Source: DASXIF01 sp036498145 (GTDB taxonomy: Bacteria > Actinomycetota > Actinomycetes > Mycobacteriales > Jatrophihabitantaceae). From it: a stretch of DNA of 64,000 bases. The DNA lies in the NCBI GenBank assembly GCA_963708625.1, contig CAVPSV010000004.1:620001-684000 (forward strand), read 5' to 3'. The notes below the pieces were generated by a model. The model did not search any database. It had not been told where the DNA came from and saw only the letters and a program-made list of their open reading frames with translations. Position numbers and translations under genes: made by a program. Shown piece by piece: positions 44,963-53,370 of this stretch. Each line of letters begins with the position of its first letter. Position 1 is the first letter of the stretch.

Positions 44963-45841
44963 ATGACAACCATCGGCTTCATCGGACTCGGCGCCATGGG
45001 CAGCCAGTTGGCGCGGCGGCTGCTGGACGGCAACCACGTGATCGGAACGAATCGGACCCAGGACAAGGCCAAGGAACTCATCGACCTCGGCATGGCCTGG
45101 CGCGACACACCCCGCGCCGTCGCCAGCGACGCTGACGTCATCGTCAGCATGGTCACCGACGACGCGGCGCTGACTGCGATCAGCCAGGGGCCGGACGGGC
45201 TGCTCGCCGGCCTGGCCACTGGAAAGATCTACATCGACATGAGCACGGTGAGCCCGCGGGCGAGCCGAGAACTGGCCGCCCAAGTCGCCGCGCTCGGTGC
45301 GAGCATGCTCGACGCCCCGGTCTCCGGCAGCGTCCCATCCGCACAGGACGGCACCCTGACGATCATGGTCGGCGGCCCGGACGAGGCGTTCCGCGCCGTG
45401 CAACCGTTGCTACAGCGGCTCGGCCGGTCCGTCACGCACGTCGGCAGCAACGGGCAGGCGCTCATCCTGAAACTTGCGGTCAATATCAGCCTGGGCGCGC
45501 AGATGCTCGCGTTCAGTGAGGGCCTGCTGCTCGCCGAACGCGGCGGTATCGCGCCGTCGGTCGCCGCGCAGATCATGAGCAGCTCTCAGATCGGCTCGCC
45601 AATGCTGCAGGCACGTATGCCGCTCGTACTCGATCTTCCGGAACGGGCATGGTTCGACGTCGCCCTGCTGCACAAGGACCTGCGCCTCGTCCTCGACACG
45701 GCTGCCGAGCTCGACGTCCCGGTCCCGACCGCCACCGCGACCGAACGAGAGCTGTCCGTGGCCGAGCAACTCGGCTACGCCCACCGCGACATCGCTGCGC
45801 TGTATCAGGTGCTGGCGCGCAGCGGCGCAGCATCCGCGTGA
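44963..45841 (+). CDS. NAD(P)-dependent dehydrogenase, 3-hydroxyisobutyrate dehydrogenase family
   Basis: 292 residues. Rossmann signature TIGFIGLGAMGSQLARRLL, substrate motif DAPVSGSVPSAQDGTLTIMVGG, catalytic Lys in GQALILKLAVNISLG and cofactor-specific region KDLRLVLDTAAELDVPVP. The family reduces or oxidises beta-hydroxyacids (HIBADH, tartronate semialdehyde, succinic semialdehyde reductases). Its stop codon overlaps the tetR start by one base (TGATG), so they form an operon. Confidence 0.9.
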   Translation: MTTIGFIGLGAMGSQLARRLLDGNHVIGTNRTQDKAKELIDLGMAWRDTPRAVASDADVIVSMVTDDAALTAISQGPDGLLAGLATGKIYIDMSTVSPRASRELAAQVAALGASMLDAPVSGSVPSAQDGTLTIMVGGPDEAFRAVQPLLQRLGRSVTHVGSNGQALILKLAVNISLGAQMLAFSEGLLLAERGGIAPSVAAQIMSSSQIGSPMLQARMPLVLDLPERAWFDVALLHKDLRLVLDTAAELDVPVPTATATERELSVAEQLGYAHRDIAALYQVLARSGAASA

Positions 45842-46464
45842 TGAGCGAGATTCGGACGATGAACGGTGCCCGGCGCGGTCGGCCACGCAGCGACAAGGCG
45901 CGCGACGCGGTCCTCGCCGCCGCGGCCGAGCTGTTGCTCGAGCGCGGCCTGACCGCGGTGAGCATGGACGAGGTTGCCGCACATGCCGGCGTGAGCAAGG
46001 CGACGATCTACCGCTGGTGGCCCAACAAGGAAACACTGGCTCTCGACGCGCTGTATCACGAGTGGGAAGGCTCGAACCGAGCCGATGACACCGGCGATGT
46101 GCGCGACGACCTCATCTCGCTCATCCGCCCGTGGAGCCGGGTGGCACGCCGGCGCCGCTACGGACGCGTGCTCGCCGCACTGATCATCGCCGCGCAGACC
46201 GATCCCACCTTCGCCGAGGAGTACCGCACGCGGTTCATCGAACCGCGCCGCGACGTCGCACGGGCGGTCTTCGCCCGCGCTATCGACCGCGGCGAGATCC
46301 CGGCGGACACGAACGTCGAGGTTGCCCTCGACCTGCTGTTCGGCGCGGCCTATCACCGCCTGTTGCACGGGCACGCGCCGCTGAACGACCGATTCGTCAC
46401 CGGCGCCGTCGACACCGTCCTGCGCGGGATCATGCCGCGAACCGGCGACGCGGGCGCCGGATAG
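45841..46464 (+). CDS. TetR-family repressor
   Basis: 207 residues. HTH at about 15-60 (RGRPRSDKARDAVLAAAAEL, GLTAVSMDEVAAHAGVSKAT, IYRWWPNKETLA). The C-terminal ligand domain is of the TetR_C_16-like kind (LISLIRPWSRVARRRRYGRV; ALDLLFGAAYHRLLHGH). It is translationally coupled to the dehydrogenase and probably controls the operon through the dyad at 44906. Confidence 0.92.
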   Translation: MSEIRTMNGARRGRPRSDKARDAVLAAAAELLLERGLTAVSMDEVAAHAGVSKATIYRWWPNKETLALDALYHEWEGSNRADDTGDVRDDLISLIRPWSRVARRRRYGRVLAALIIAAQTDPTFAEEYRTRFIEPRRDVARAVFARAIDRGEIPADTNVEVALDLLFGAAYHRLLHGHAPLNDRFVTGAVDTVLRGIMPRTGDAGAG

Positions 46465-46480
46465 ACCTGTTCTTCGACGC

Positions 46481-47230
46481 TCAGCGATGCTCGGGATTGG
46501 GGAAGTCGAAGCGGCAGCCGGCGTCCCATTCGGATCGCTGATTGCCGTGTGCCGGGATGCCGCCTGCGTCCTTGATCATGCGGGCCAGGTGCAGCAGGTT
46601 CCAGGTCATGAACGTGGTGTTGCGGTTGGTGAAGTCGTTTCCCGGGCCGCCGGAGCCGGGATCGAGGTAGGACGGACCGGGTCCCGCCTCGCCGATCCAC
46701 CCCGCGTCGGCCTGGGGCGGGATGACGTAGCCGAGGTGCTGCAACGAGTAGAGGACGTTCATCGCGCAGTGCTTGACGCCGTCCTCATTGCCGGTGACCA
46801 GGCAGCCACCCACCCGGCCGTAGTACGCGTATTGGCCGGCGTCGTTGAGCAGATGCGAGTTGCCGTACAGGCGTTCGATGACCTTCGTACAGATGGACGA
46901 TTTCTCGCCCAGCCAGATCGGCGTGCAGAGCACGAGAATGTCCGCGGCGCTGACCTGCTCGAAGATGGCGGGCCACTCGTCCCTCGGCCAGCCGTGTTCG
47001 GTCATGTCCGGCCAGACGCCGGTCGCGATGTCATGGTCGACGGCGCGGATCTCCTCGACGTTGACTCCCTGCCTGCGCATGATCTCCATCGAGATCGCGG
47101 CAAGACCCTGGGTATGGGACAGCTCGGGTGAGCGCTTCAGCGTGCAGTTGATGAACAGGGCTCGCAGGTCGGTGAAGTCCCATCGGTCCTGGTGGCAGAG
47201 TTCTTCCTGTTTAGGCGCGAGCTGTACCAC
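46481..47230 (-). CDS. Flavodoxin-family NAD(P)H-dependent FMN reductase
   Basis: 249 residues from the GTG at 47230, with AAGGAG 5 nt upstream. The flavodoxin-like fold shows DLRALFINCTLKRSPELSHT (phosphate loop), DILVLCTPIWLGEKSS (FMN isoalloxazine loop) and GRVGGCLVTGNEDGVKH. It resembles WrbA/YwqN-type quinone or azo reductases. Upstream open frame to 47305 is non-coding. No operon partner. Confidence 0.85.
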   Translation of the reverse strand: MVQLAPKQEELCHQDRWDFTDLRALFINCTLKRSPELSHTQGLAAISMEIMRRQGVNVEEIRAVDHDIATGVWPDMTEHGWPRDEWPAIFEQVSAADILVLCTPIWLGEKSSICTKVIERLYGNSHLLNDAGQYAYYGRVGGCLVTGNEDGVKHCAMNVLYSLQHLGYVIPPQADAGWIGEAGPGPSYLDPGSGGPGNDFTNRNTTFMTWNLLHLARMIKDAGGIPAHGNQRSEWDAGCRFDFPNPEHR

Positions 47231-47372
47231 GTCACTCCTTCGATTCTTCCGACGGCATCCGCGTATCGGGCAACCGCACGAATGGCAGCGTAGGGGCTGT
47301 GCCACCCGGTGAGTGCTGTTTGACCTGGTCCGTCAGCCGACCTGTCGGCATGAGGACTATCTCGCCGGCAGT

Positions 47373-48392
47373 TCAGCTCGCGTGGCGCCACGCATCGGCC
47401 AAGGCCAGGTAACTTGCGCGGCGACGGTCACGGTCCAGGCTGGGAGTGACGACGATGATCTCGTCGGCCTCGGCCGCCTGCTTCATCTCCAGCAGCCGTT
47501 CGGCCACGGCTTTGGGCTCGCCGGTCACCATCCGGCCGTCTTCGGTACCGGTGGCGCGGAACATGTCGGACCGGGCGAACTCGCGCACCTGCTCCGGGCG
47601 CAGCGGCTCTCGGATCCCCCGGCGAATGTTCTGGATCGTCAGCGCCCACGCCGCCTCGAACTCGCCGATCGCCTCCACGTCGTCGCTGGCGAACGCCAGC
47701 ACCGACATTGCCGAGTACGGCAGTGCCCCTTCGGCACGTGGGGTGAATTCGCGGCGGTAGGCCTGCAGCGCGTCAATCGCTAGGTCAGGGCTCATGTGGT
47801 GGGCGAACACCGCGCTCATCCCGTTCACCGCGGCGAAGCGCGCACCGTAGCCGCTGGAGCCGAGCACGAACAGCTCCGGCCGCTCGTCGATGACCGGGGC
47901 CGCGACCAGCCGGGCGTAGGGATGATCGGGCGGGAAACCGTCGCCGAGAAACGCCAGCAACTCGGCGACCTGGCTCGGGAACTCGGCGCCCGGGTCGGTA
48001 ACCATTCCACGGCGCAGCACGTGGGCAGTCAGCGGATCGGTGCCCGGCGCCCGGCCCAATGCGAGGTCGATCCGTCCGGGATACATGGCCAACAGCGTGC
48101 GAAACGTCTCGGCCACCTTCAGCGACGCGTGGTTGGGCAACATGATTCCGGCCGCACCCACCCGGATACGCGAGGTCAGCGCCCCGACGTGCGCGGTCAG
48201 CAACTCCGGCGCGCTGCAGGCCAGGCTCGTCATGTTGTGATGCTCGGAGACCCAGTAGCGCCGATAGCCCGCCGCCTCGACTGCCTGCGCTATCCCCACT
48301 GCTCCGGCGACCGACGCCGCGGCGCTCTCGCCGTACTCGATCCCGACGAAATCCAATACACCCAGCGCAAGTGAGTCAGCCACAGCGTCCAC
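47373..48392 (-). CDS. LLM-class flavin-dependent oxidoreductase
   Basis: 339 residues from the GTG at 48392. Luciferase-like TIM-barrel sequence: VLDFVGIEYGESAAASVAGA, YRRYWVSEHHNMTSLACSAP, RIRVGAAGIMLPNHASLKVA, RIDLALGRAPGTDP. The MsnO8/YhbW-like group. It uses FMNH2 or F420; substrate unknown. It is possibly functionally paired with the flavin reductase next door, though a 142-bp gap separates them. Confidence 0.87.
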   Translation of the reverse strand: MDAVADSLALGVLDFVGIEYGESAAASVAGAVGIAQAVEAAGYRRYWVSEHHNMTSLACSAPELLTAHVGALTSRIRVGAAGIMLPNHASLKVAETFRTLLAMYPGRIDLALGRAPGTDPLTAHVLRRGMVTDPGAEFPSQVAELLAFLGDGFPPDHPYARLVAAPVIDERPELFVLGSSGYGARFAAVNGMSAVFAHHMSPDLAIDALQAYRREFTPRAEGALPYSAMSVLAFASDDVEAIGEFEAAWALTIQNIRRGIREPLRPEQVREFARSDMFRATGTEDGRMVTGEPKAVAERLLEMKQAAEADEIIVVTPSLDRDRRRASYLALADAWRHAS

Positions 48393-48445
48393 TATTGATC
48401 CAATACCGCTGCACCCCGCCGCATTCCCGGCACGTCGAGCGCCGC

Positions 48446-49129
48446 CTAAGGGTTCGCGGGCGCGTTCGTGAGGTCGCGGTCCTCGAGTTCCCAGGCGTGG
48501 TCGAGCATGTGCCAGGCACAGCGCCGGATCAGGAACTGCAGCGTCCATGATCGCGCCGGTTCACCTCGGGCATGGCGCTCACGGATGCCCTCGATGAACG
48601 CACGCCGGTAGGCACGAAGTGCTTTGGCGTCATCGCGCGTTCCCAGCGGCACCTTGACGCCTACCTTCGGCGCGAACTCGTCGATCTCCGCGCCGTTCAC
48701 GTGCCGAACGATCCGCTCCTTCTCCCAGCCACCGCCCCGTGGGCCCTTTCGAAGTTCGTCCGAGACACGTGCGGCGGTTTGATCGAAGGTCGTCCAGCAG
48801 GCCTGCAGCAGCGCAACCTTGCGCTCGAAGTCTGCCTCGGTCATCGGCTCGTGTTCCGGTGCGGCAGTTCTGCCGGACAGGCCGTAGTAGTCGGTCATCC
48901 CGATGCCGTCGAGCACGTCGACCACCTCGAAGCCGCCGGTGGCCGCGAACTCGTCAGCGAAGCCGGCGAGCGCCGCGACCTTGGCGTAGCGGGTGCGATA
49001 CGTGGCCAGGACGGCGAGCACGTCGTGACCCTTTCGCGCGCTGCGGTCCCAGCCCGGCCAGTCGAAGGCGCTGGCGACGTCACGCTTCTTCCTGCCATGC
49101 TCGAGCATCACCCGAATGGGCTCGGTCAC
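48446..49129 (-). CDS. DinB-like four-helix protein (conserved hypothetical)
   Basis: 227 residues. His residues in the N-terminal helix region are not obvious, but the C-terminal RRCAWHMLDHAWELEDRD has the His-x3-His/W pattern common in DinB/DUF664-type metal-binding four-helix bundles, and IVRHVNGAEIDEFAP gives another His. Some of these act as mycothiol-dependent enzymes. The family assignment is tentative. Confidence 0.6.
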   Translation of the reverse strand: MTEPIRVMLEHGRKKRDVASAFDWPGWDRSARKGHDVLAVLATYRTRYAKVAALAGFADEFAATGGFEVVDVLDGIGMTDYYGLSGRTAAPEHEPMTEADFERKVALLQACWTTFDQTAARVSDELRKGPRGGGWEKERIVRHVNGAEIDEFAPKVGVKVPLGTRDDAKALRAYRRAFIEGIRERHARGEPARSWTLQFLIRRCAWHMLDHAWELEDRDLTNAPANP

Positions 49130-49204
49130 CAGGTAAACGTACCCATCGACCTTCGAGCAAGAACTTCCATGACGGCGTGGGACGAGCGAGGTGATCGCGG
49201 TCTG

Positions 49205-49585
49205 TTACACGGACACGATCTCGACGAGATCCTCGACGCCGGCCAGACCGTCGGCGTTGCGGGTGTAGAGGCGCGCCCCATGCGCGTGCGCCGTGGCGGC
49301 GATCAACAAGTCCATGGCTCGCGCCCTCGGCTGCCGACCGGCCGCAGCGACTGCGGCGGCGAGACGCCCGTAGCTGATGGCCACCGCGTCGTCGACGGGC
49401 AATGCCGTGAAGCGGCGCTGGAACTCCGAGAGCCGGCGCAGCCGTTTGGCTCGAACGGCCGGGTCTGTCGTGACGAGCACCCCGAAATGCAGCTCGGCGA
49501 GCGCGGCGGCGCTGATGGCCAGTTCGCCGTCCAGCGGCGGGACGTCGGAGGCGATGAGGACGCTGGTGTCGATGATTGCCTTCAC
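49205..49585 (-). CDS. vapC: VapC-type PIN-domain toxin
   Basis: 126 residues from the GTG at 49585, overlapping vapB by 4 bp (GTGA). PIN acidic residues: Asp in VKAIIDTSVLIAS, Glu in ISAAALAELHFGVLV, Asp in RAMDLLIAATAHAHGA and Asp in YTRNADGLAG. Such toxins are RNases, often of tRNA. Start and operon arrangement are canonical. Confidence 0.92.
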   Translation of the reverse strand: MKAIIDTSVLIASDVPPLDGELAISAAALAELHFGVLVTTDPAVRAKRLRRLSEFQRRFTALPVDDAVAISYGRLAAAVAAAGRQPRARAMDLLIAATAHAHGARLYTRNADGLAGVEDLVEIVSV

Positions 49586-49833
49586 GCGTCGCGTACCCAC
49601 GGGTTGAGGGCTGATTGATCGATGCGCGCGCGGTCCTCGTCCCAGGTCGGGTCGCCCGGCCCGACAAATGCGTCGGATACCTCGGCCCAGGTGCGCCAGG
49701 TCTTCGGCGTGGCCGGTACCAGCCGAGCCGCTAGGCGGCCCGACACGGTGATGTCGATCTGCTCGCCGTTCTCGACGCGACGCACTATTTCCGAGGCATC
49801 CTGCCGCAGTTCCCGCAGCCCGACCGTGTCCAT
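49582..49833 (-). CDS. vapB: VapB/Phd-type antitoxin
   Basis: 83 residues. MDTVGLRELRQDASEIVRRV is a Phd/YefM-like DNA-binding N-terminus, followed by an acidic, Trp-rich toxin-neutralising tail (DAFVGPGDPTWDEDRARIDQ). It precedes and overlaps vapC. A dyad at 49843 lies 10 bp upstream of the ATG. Confidence 0.92.
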   Translation of the reverse strand: MDTVGLRELRQDASEIVRRVENGEQIDITVSGRLAARLVPATPKTWRTWAEVSDAFVGPGDPTWDEDRARIDQSALNPWVRDA

Positions 49834-49842
49834 GAGTTCATT

Positions 49843-49858
49843 GTAGCAGCTGTGCTAC
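49843..49858 (-). promoter_or_regulatory. vapBC autoregulatory dyad
   Basis: GTAGCA-GCTG-TGCTAC, perfect 6-bp arms with a 4-bp spacer, immediately upstream of vapB. Toxin-antitoxin complexes repress their own promoters through such palindromes. Confidence 0.65.
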
Positions 49859-49900
49859 CAGCCCGAAGAACTGTCAGCCCGGCGCGCAGGACTGCGCTGC

Positions 49901-50392
49901 TCAAGACGGCGCCTGCTCACCTGGGCCAACTGGTCCTAGCGGCGTCGGCGGCATCGTGCGCGTCACCAGGACCGGACACGGAGCATGTGAGCTGCAGTAG
50001 GCGCTGACCGATCCGAGCAGCAGCCCGGCGAAGCCGCCATGCCCCCGACTGCCGACGACGAGCATCTCGGCGCCGTCGCTGGCATCGATGAGGGCCTGAG
50101 CGGGGTGGCCTTGGCACACGACCGCACGAATACCGGGCGGCCTGTCATCACCGAAGACCGCCGTGAAGGCGTCGGCGAGAATCTGGGCGGCATCCTCGGC
50201 CGGATCCCAGTCCGCCGGTGGACCACTGCCCATGCCGTAGCTCGCCGGATAGATCCACGACGTCACGGCGTCGATCTCCGCATTCAGCGGTATTGCCAGG
50301 CGGGCAGCCCATCGCAGCGCATCGAGCGAGGAGCCTGACCCGTCGACGCCGACGACGATGTTGCGCCTCATGGGCGTCGCAGCTGAGCTCAT
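49901..50392 (-). CDS. Universal stress protein (UspA family)
   Basis: 163 residues. RRNIVVGVDGSGSSLDALRW opens the single Usp domain, and the ATP motif G-2x-G-9x-G(S/T) is seen in GSRGHGGFAGLLLGSVSAYC. ATP-binding Usps respond to starvation or hypoxia in actinobacteria. The ATG at 50392 overlaps the stop of the slipin remnant by 4 bp (ATGA). The upstream extension to 50482 is not used. Confidence 0.9.
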   Translation of the reverse strand: MSSAATPMRRNIVVGVDGSGSSLDALRWAARLAIPLNAEIDAVTSWIYPASYGMGSGPPADWDPAEDAAQILADAFTAVFGDDRPPGIRAVVCQGHPAQALIDASDGAEMLVVGSRGHGGFAGLLLGSVSAYCSSHAPCPVLVTRTMPPTPLGPVGPGEQAPS

Positions 50393-50673
50393 CGGACCTC
50401 GGCCTGGCGTGCCATCGCCCGCTTCATGCTGTCCGGAAGCTGGATGTCCTTCAGTTCGACCAAGGTCACCTCGATACCCCAATCCACTGTCGTGACGTCG
50501 AGGATTGCCCGGATGTCGAGATTGATCTTGTCGGTCTCCGAGAGGGTCTGGTCGAGCGTGTGCTGACCGACGACTTTCCGCAGCGTCGTCTGAGCAATCT
50601 GGTCGATCGCGGAGTAGACGTTCTCGATGGCAACGACGGACTTCACCGCGTCGACGACCTTGAAATAGGCCAC
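50389..50673 (-). pseudogene. Internal fragment of an SPFH/band-7 (slipin) protein
   Basis: 94 residues corresponding to the middle of a bacterial slipin (stomatin-like). VSAVAYFKVVDAVKSVVAIE, YSAIDQIAQTTLRKVVGQHT, LDQTLSETDKINLDIRAILD and LVELKDIQLPDSMKRAMARQ are highly typical. Both the N-terminal membrane anchor and the C-terminal coiled coil are missing; a TAA lies in frame about 40 bp upstream. The 3' end is cut just before the AEAERERR region and overlaps the Usp gene start. Either a remnant or a deliberately shortened soluble core. Confidence 0.8.
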
Positions 50674-51038
50674 CGCCGAGACATCGACTCCGGCGTGATT
50701 CCAGGCTGGCTGTTATATCAACCAGGTCCCACGATACGCCGTGTTGCGGTGGGGACAGCCACGGACAAAGTCCCGCGTCAGACCCTCATCGCTCTCGTCG
50801 CGGGCGGACGCCGTCCGGACACCGCTGTCAGCCGGGAACGTTCCCGGCCTGATCGGCGTTCTACCCAATGGTCAAGCTTTTGTGTTCGCGTATGACAGAC
50901 AGTCACGCCCGCAGAGCTGGTTTCTTTCGCGGGCGCTGTACTGACCTGAACCCAGGACGTGCAGCCGCAGAGAAATTGGTGGCCAGGGTCGTCGCACCGC
51001 GCGGCACCTGTATTTGCACTCCTGGAAGGAGCGCCGCC
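50674..51038. other. Intergenic region with an 18-bp perfect palindrome
   Basis: No gene. It contains GCCGGGAACGTTCCCGGC at 50831-50848, a perfect palindrome between the divergent slipin remnant and the cold-shock gene. The remainder is presumably the long 5' leader usual for csp genes. Confidence 0.7.
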
Positions 51039-51245
51039 ATGGCACAGGGAACTGTGAAGTGGTTCAACGCCGAGAAGGGCTTCGGCTTCATCGAGGTCGA
51101 CGGGGGCGGAGCAGACGTGTTTGTACACTTCTCCGCGATCGCCGACACCGGCGGCTACCGCAGCCTCGATGAGAATCAGCGCGTCGAGTTCGAGACCACC
51201 CAGGGCCCGAAGGGCCCGCAGGCAGAGTCTGTCCGCAGCCTCTGA
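51039..51245 (+). CDS. Cold-shock protein (CspA family)
   Basis: 68 residues from the ATG at 51039, preceded by GGAAGGAG. RNA-binding motifs RNP1 (KGFGFI) and RNP2 (VFVHF) are both present in the single OB fold (MAQGTVKWFNAEKGFGFIEV). It binds single-stranded RNA/DNA as a chaperone or antiterminator. The in-frame extension back to 50868 is leader. Confidence 0.95.
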   Translation: MAQGTVKWFNAEKGFGFIEVDGGGADVFVHFSAIADTGGYRSLDENQRVEFETTQGPKGPQAESVRSL

Positions 51246-51319
51246 ACCGACCGGGTCAGTTCTGGCCAACACGCCGGCTGACGTGGCCGCGCCACTAGCG
51301 GCGAAGCGGCAGAACTGAG

Positions 51320-51351
51320 GCCTCCCGCCTGATCAGATTCGGGCGGGAGGC
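51320..51351 (+). terminator. Hairpin downstream of csp
   Basis: GCCTCCCGCC and GGCGGGAGGC form a perfect 10-bp stem with a 12-nt loop, 74 bp after the csp stop. There is no U-run, but its geometry equals that of the next hairpin. Confidence 0.5.
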
Positions 51352-51387
51352 ATCCGGCGGCGGCGATAGTCCCCGCCACAAGACAAC

Positions 51388-51420
51388 AACAGGCCGACCC
51401 CCTGCGGGTTCGGCCTGTTT
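51388..51420 (+). terminator. Rho-independent terminator
   Basis: AACAGGCCGA and TCGGCCTGTT form a perfect 10-bp stem around a 12-nt loop and run into TTTGG. A likely terminator for csp. Downstream to 51692 lies a 16-bp partial copy of the tRNA 3' end (51445-51460); nothing else is recognised. Confidence 0.65.
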
Positions 51421-51688
51421 GGCATCTCCTGAAAGACCAACAGAATTGGTGGAGCTGAGGGTGCCTGGGTTCACGACATATGTCTCACTCCGAAGATCGA
51501 CTTCTACGGGCTGAATCCCCTGCCGACACAGCACTTCCAGCCGGCGACGCAGGCAGCGCCCTCGGTCAGATTCCCCGTGTTCGCTGCGCCCTAGAAGCCC
51601 ACATGACTCAACTGGACGCGAACGCCACGGCCACGCAACCAGAAGCCGCGACGCGACTCAGGTGAGACCTATGTCGCGACTCATGACA

Positions 51689-51884
<196 letters not shown>

Positions 51885-52328
51885 GACCGGTCTGGGTAGC
51901 TACCGGTGATCGGCATCGAACTGTCCTGTCTCGTCAATCTTCCAGGTTCCTCCTGGGCGTCGATCGACACGAGAGTATCCGTCGATCTCGTCCATGCGCC
52001 GCTGCTTCGCGGCGCGCCCAGATCAGTTGTTCTGACACCTTCCGGGATGTTGCAGTTGACCCCGCCCCACCGGGCAGGTCACCGGTCGGCTCCTACGGGA
52101 ATCGGTGCCTCCTATAACGCCGGAGTGGGTGGAATCCGCGTCCGCGGGTGACGCCGCTGCCTGCTGATCGTTCCTCTTGCGGTCGGTGCGACGCCCGACG
52201 AAAGATCCGGCGTTCTGAGTTGCGGTGTTCTTGATCGGGCTTGCGGTCTTGGGAATCGAGGACGGGCCATACCCGTGCCACACTCGCAGGTGTGGCCATC
52301 GCGATGAATGCATAAGAGCTGAGCAGTC
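51885..52328. other. Non-coding gap at the inner left edge of the island
   Basis: 444 bp without a supportable gene. A minus-strand frame near 52115-52260 has some coding-like composition (KTASPIKNTATQNAGSF) but no start or family match. No integrase is visible. Confidence 0.5.
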
Positions 52329-52952
52329 GTGCAGCCCCTTGTCTCGGCGCAACCAGCGGCGAAGGTGATCTTCGCCGCGGCGCTCGTGCTCTTCATGGTC
52401 GTTCAACTGCGGGTCGCCGGCGCCGGCCTGCTCGGCCGCATTACGAGACGCAAGGTAGGCGTAGCTCGCCTCGACCGCGGATCGCTGCTGCTGGTCACTG
52501 CCATGACCGGGGTGGGCATCGTCGGAGCTTTTTTCTTTGCAGCGAAAGTCCACTCCGCGGCCATCGCCGGTGGTAACGCCTTCATCCAATGGCTCTGCCT
52601 CGCGGTCGGCGCGATAGCGATCGTGTGCGGATCCCTCGGCAGGCAATGGGCGATCAGCACACTCGGCCGGTTCTTCACCCTCAACGTCCAGGTCAGTGCA
52701 GATCAGCGTGTCGTGACCGATGGGCCATATCGCTGGGTGCGACATCCCAGCTACACCGCCGACCTTCTCGCGTTCACCGGAATCGGCCTCGCGCTCGGCA
52801 ACTGGCTGTCACTACTCGCGGCTGCCACCTTGCCGTTGCTCGGGTTGCTCGTGAGGATCCGGGTCGAGGAGGCCGCGCTGCTCACGAGCCTGGGCGAGCC
52901 GTACCGCGCATTCGCCGCCGGCAAGAAGCGCTTGCTGCCACGGGTCTGGTAG
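52329..52952 (+). CDS. ICMT/NnrU-like membrane methyltransferase
   Basis: 207 residues, GTG start. Four or five hydrophobic helices and the C-terminal ICMT/PEMT-like motif VVTDGPYRWVRHPSYTADLLAF then EEAALLTSLGEPYRAFAAGK. These are SAM-dependent membrane methyltransferases for prenylated or lipid substrates. First gene inside the island on the plus strand. The substrate is unknown. Confidence 0.85.
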   Translation: MQPLVSAQPAAKVIFAAALVLFMVVQLRVAGAGLLGRITRRKVGVARLDRGSLLLVTAMTGVGIVGAFFFAAKVHSAAIAGGNAFIQWLCLAVGAIAIVCGSLGRQWAISTLGRFFTLNVQVSADQRVVTDGPYRWVRHPSYTADLLAFTGIGLALGNWLSLLAAATLPLLGLLVRIRVEEAALLTSLGEPYRAFAAGKKRLLPRVW

Positions 52953-53205
52953 GCAGGCGCCTGGCACGCTGCACGATTCGTCTCCAGCGCGGACGACCTG
53001 CCGCCGAACATCCGCGCAGGCGTCCAACGCAACTCGAAGTTCTATTCGGGACGACCGCGCTACACCGACCGAGAAGTGCCGTTACCGACCGGTGACGACT
53101 CGCTGACCGGGGATAAGTCGAGACTGGCTTTAGACCGTCGTGCGTGCTGGCAGACCGTTCCGGCTGCGATGCCTTCCGACGCCTCGGGCGTGGGCCGCCC
53201 GCGCC

Positions 53206-53274
53206 ATGCTAGATCCGAAAGAAATCCTGGCACTCATGTCCCGCTACGCCACCGAACCGGCACCGCCGGCGTGA
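53206..53274 (+). pseudogene. Possible N-terminal fragment of a SnoaL-like protein
   Basis: 22 codons MLDPKEILALMSRYATEPAP then PA and stop. The start resembles the first helix of NTF2/SnoaL-like proteins (ALMSRYA), after which the sequence ends abruptly. The rest of the 52953-53370 gap contains another coding-like stretch (ADDLPPNIRAGVQRNSKFYS, near 53000-53060) of unknown origin. Consistent with decayed genes in the island. Confidence 0.3.
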
Positions 53275-53370
53275 CGAGCGCACGAGAACACCTCGCCATC
53301 ACCCCAGGCATGTCAACGCCGCACGGCCTTAAGCTTGCGGGCACAGCTGCCGGTGCGGTGGCTGAGCTGG

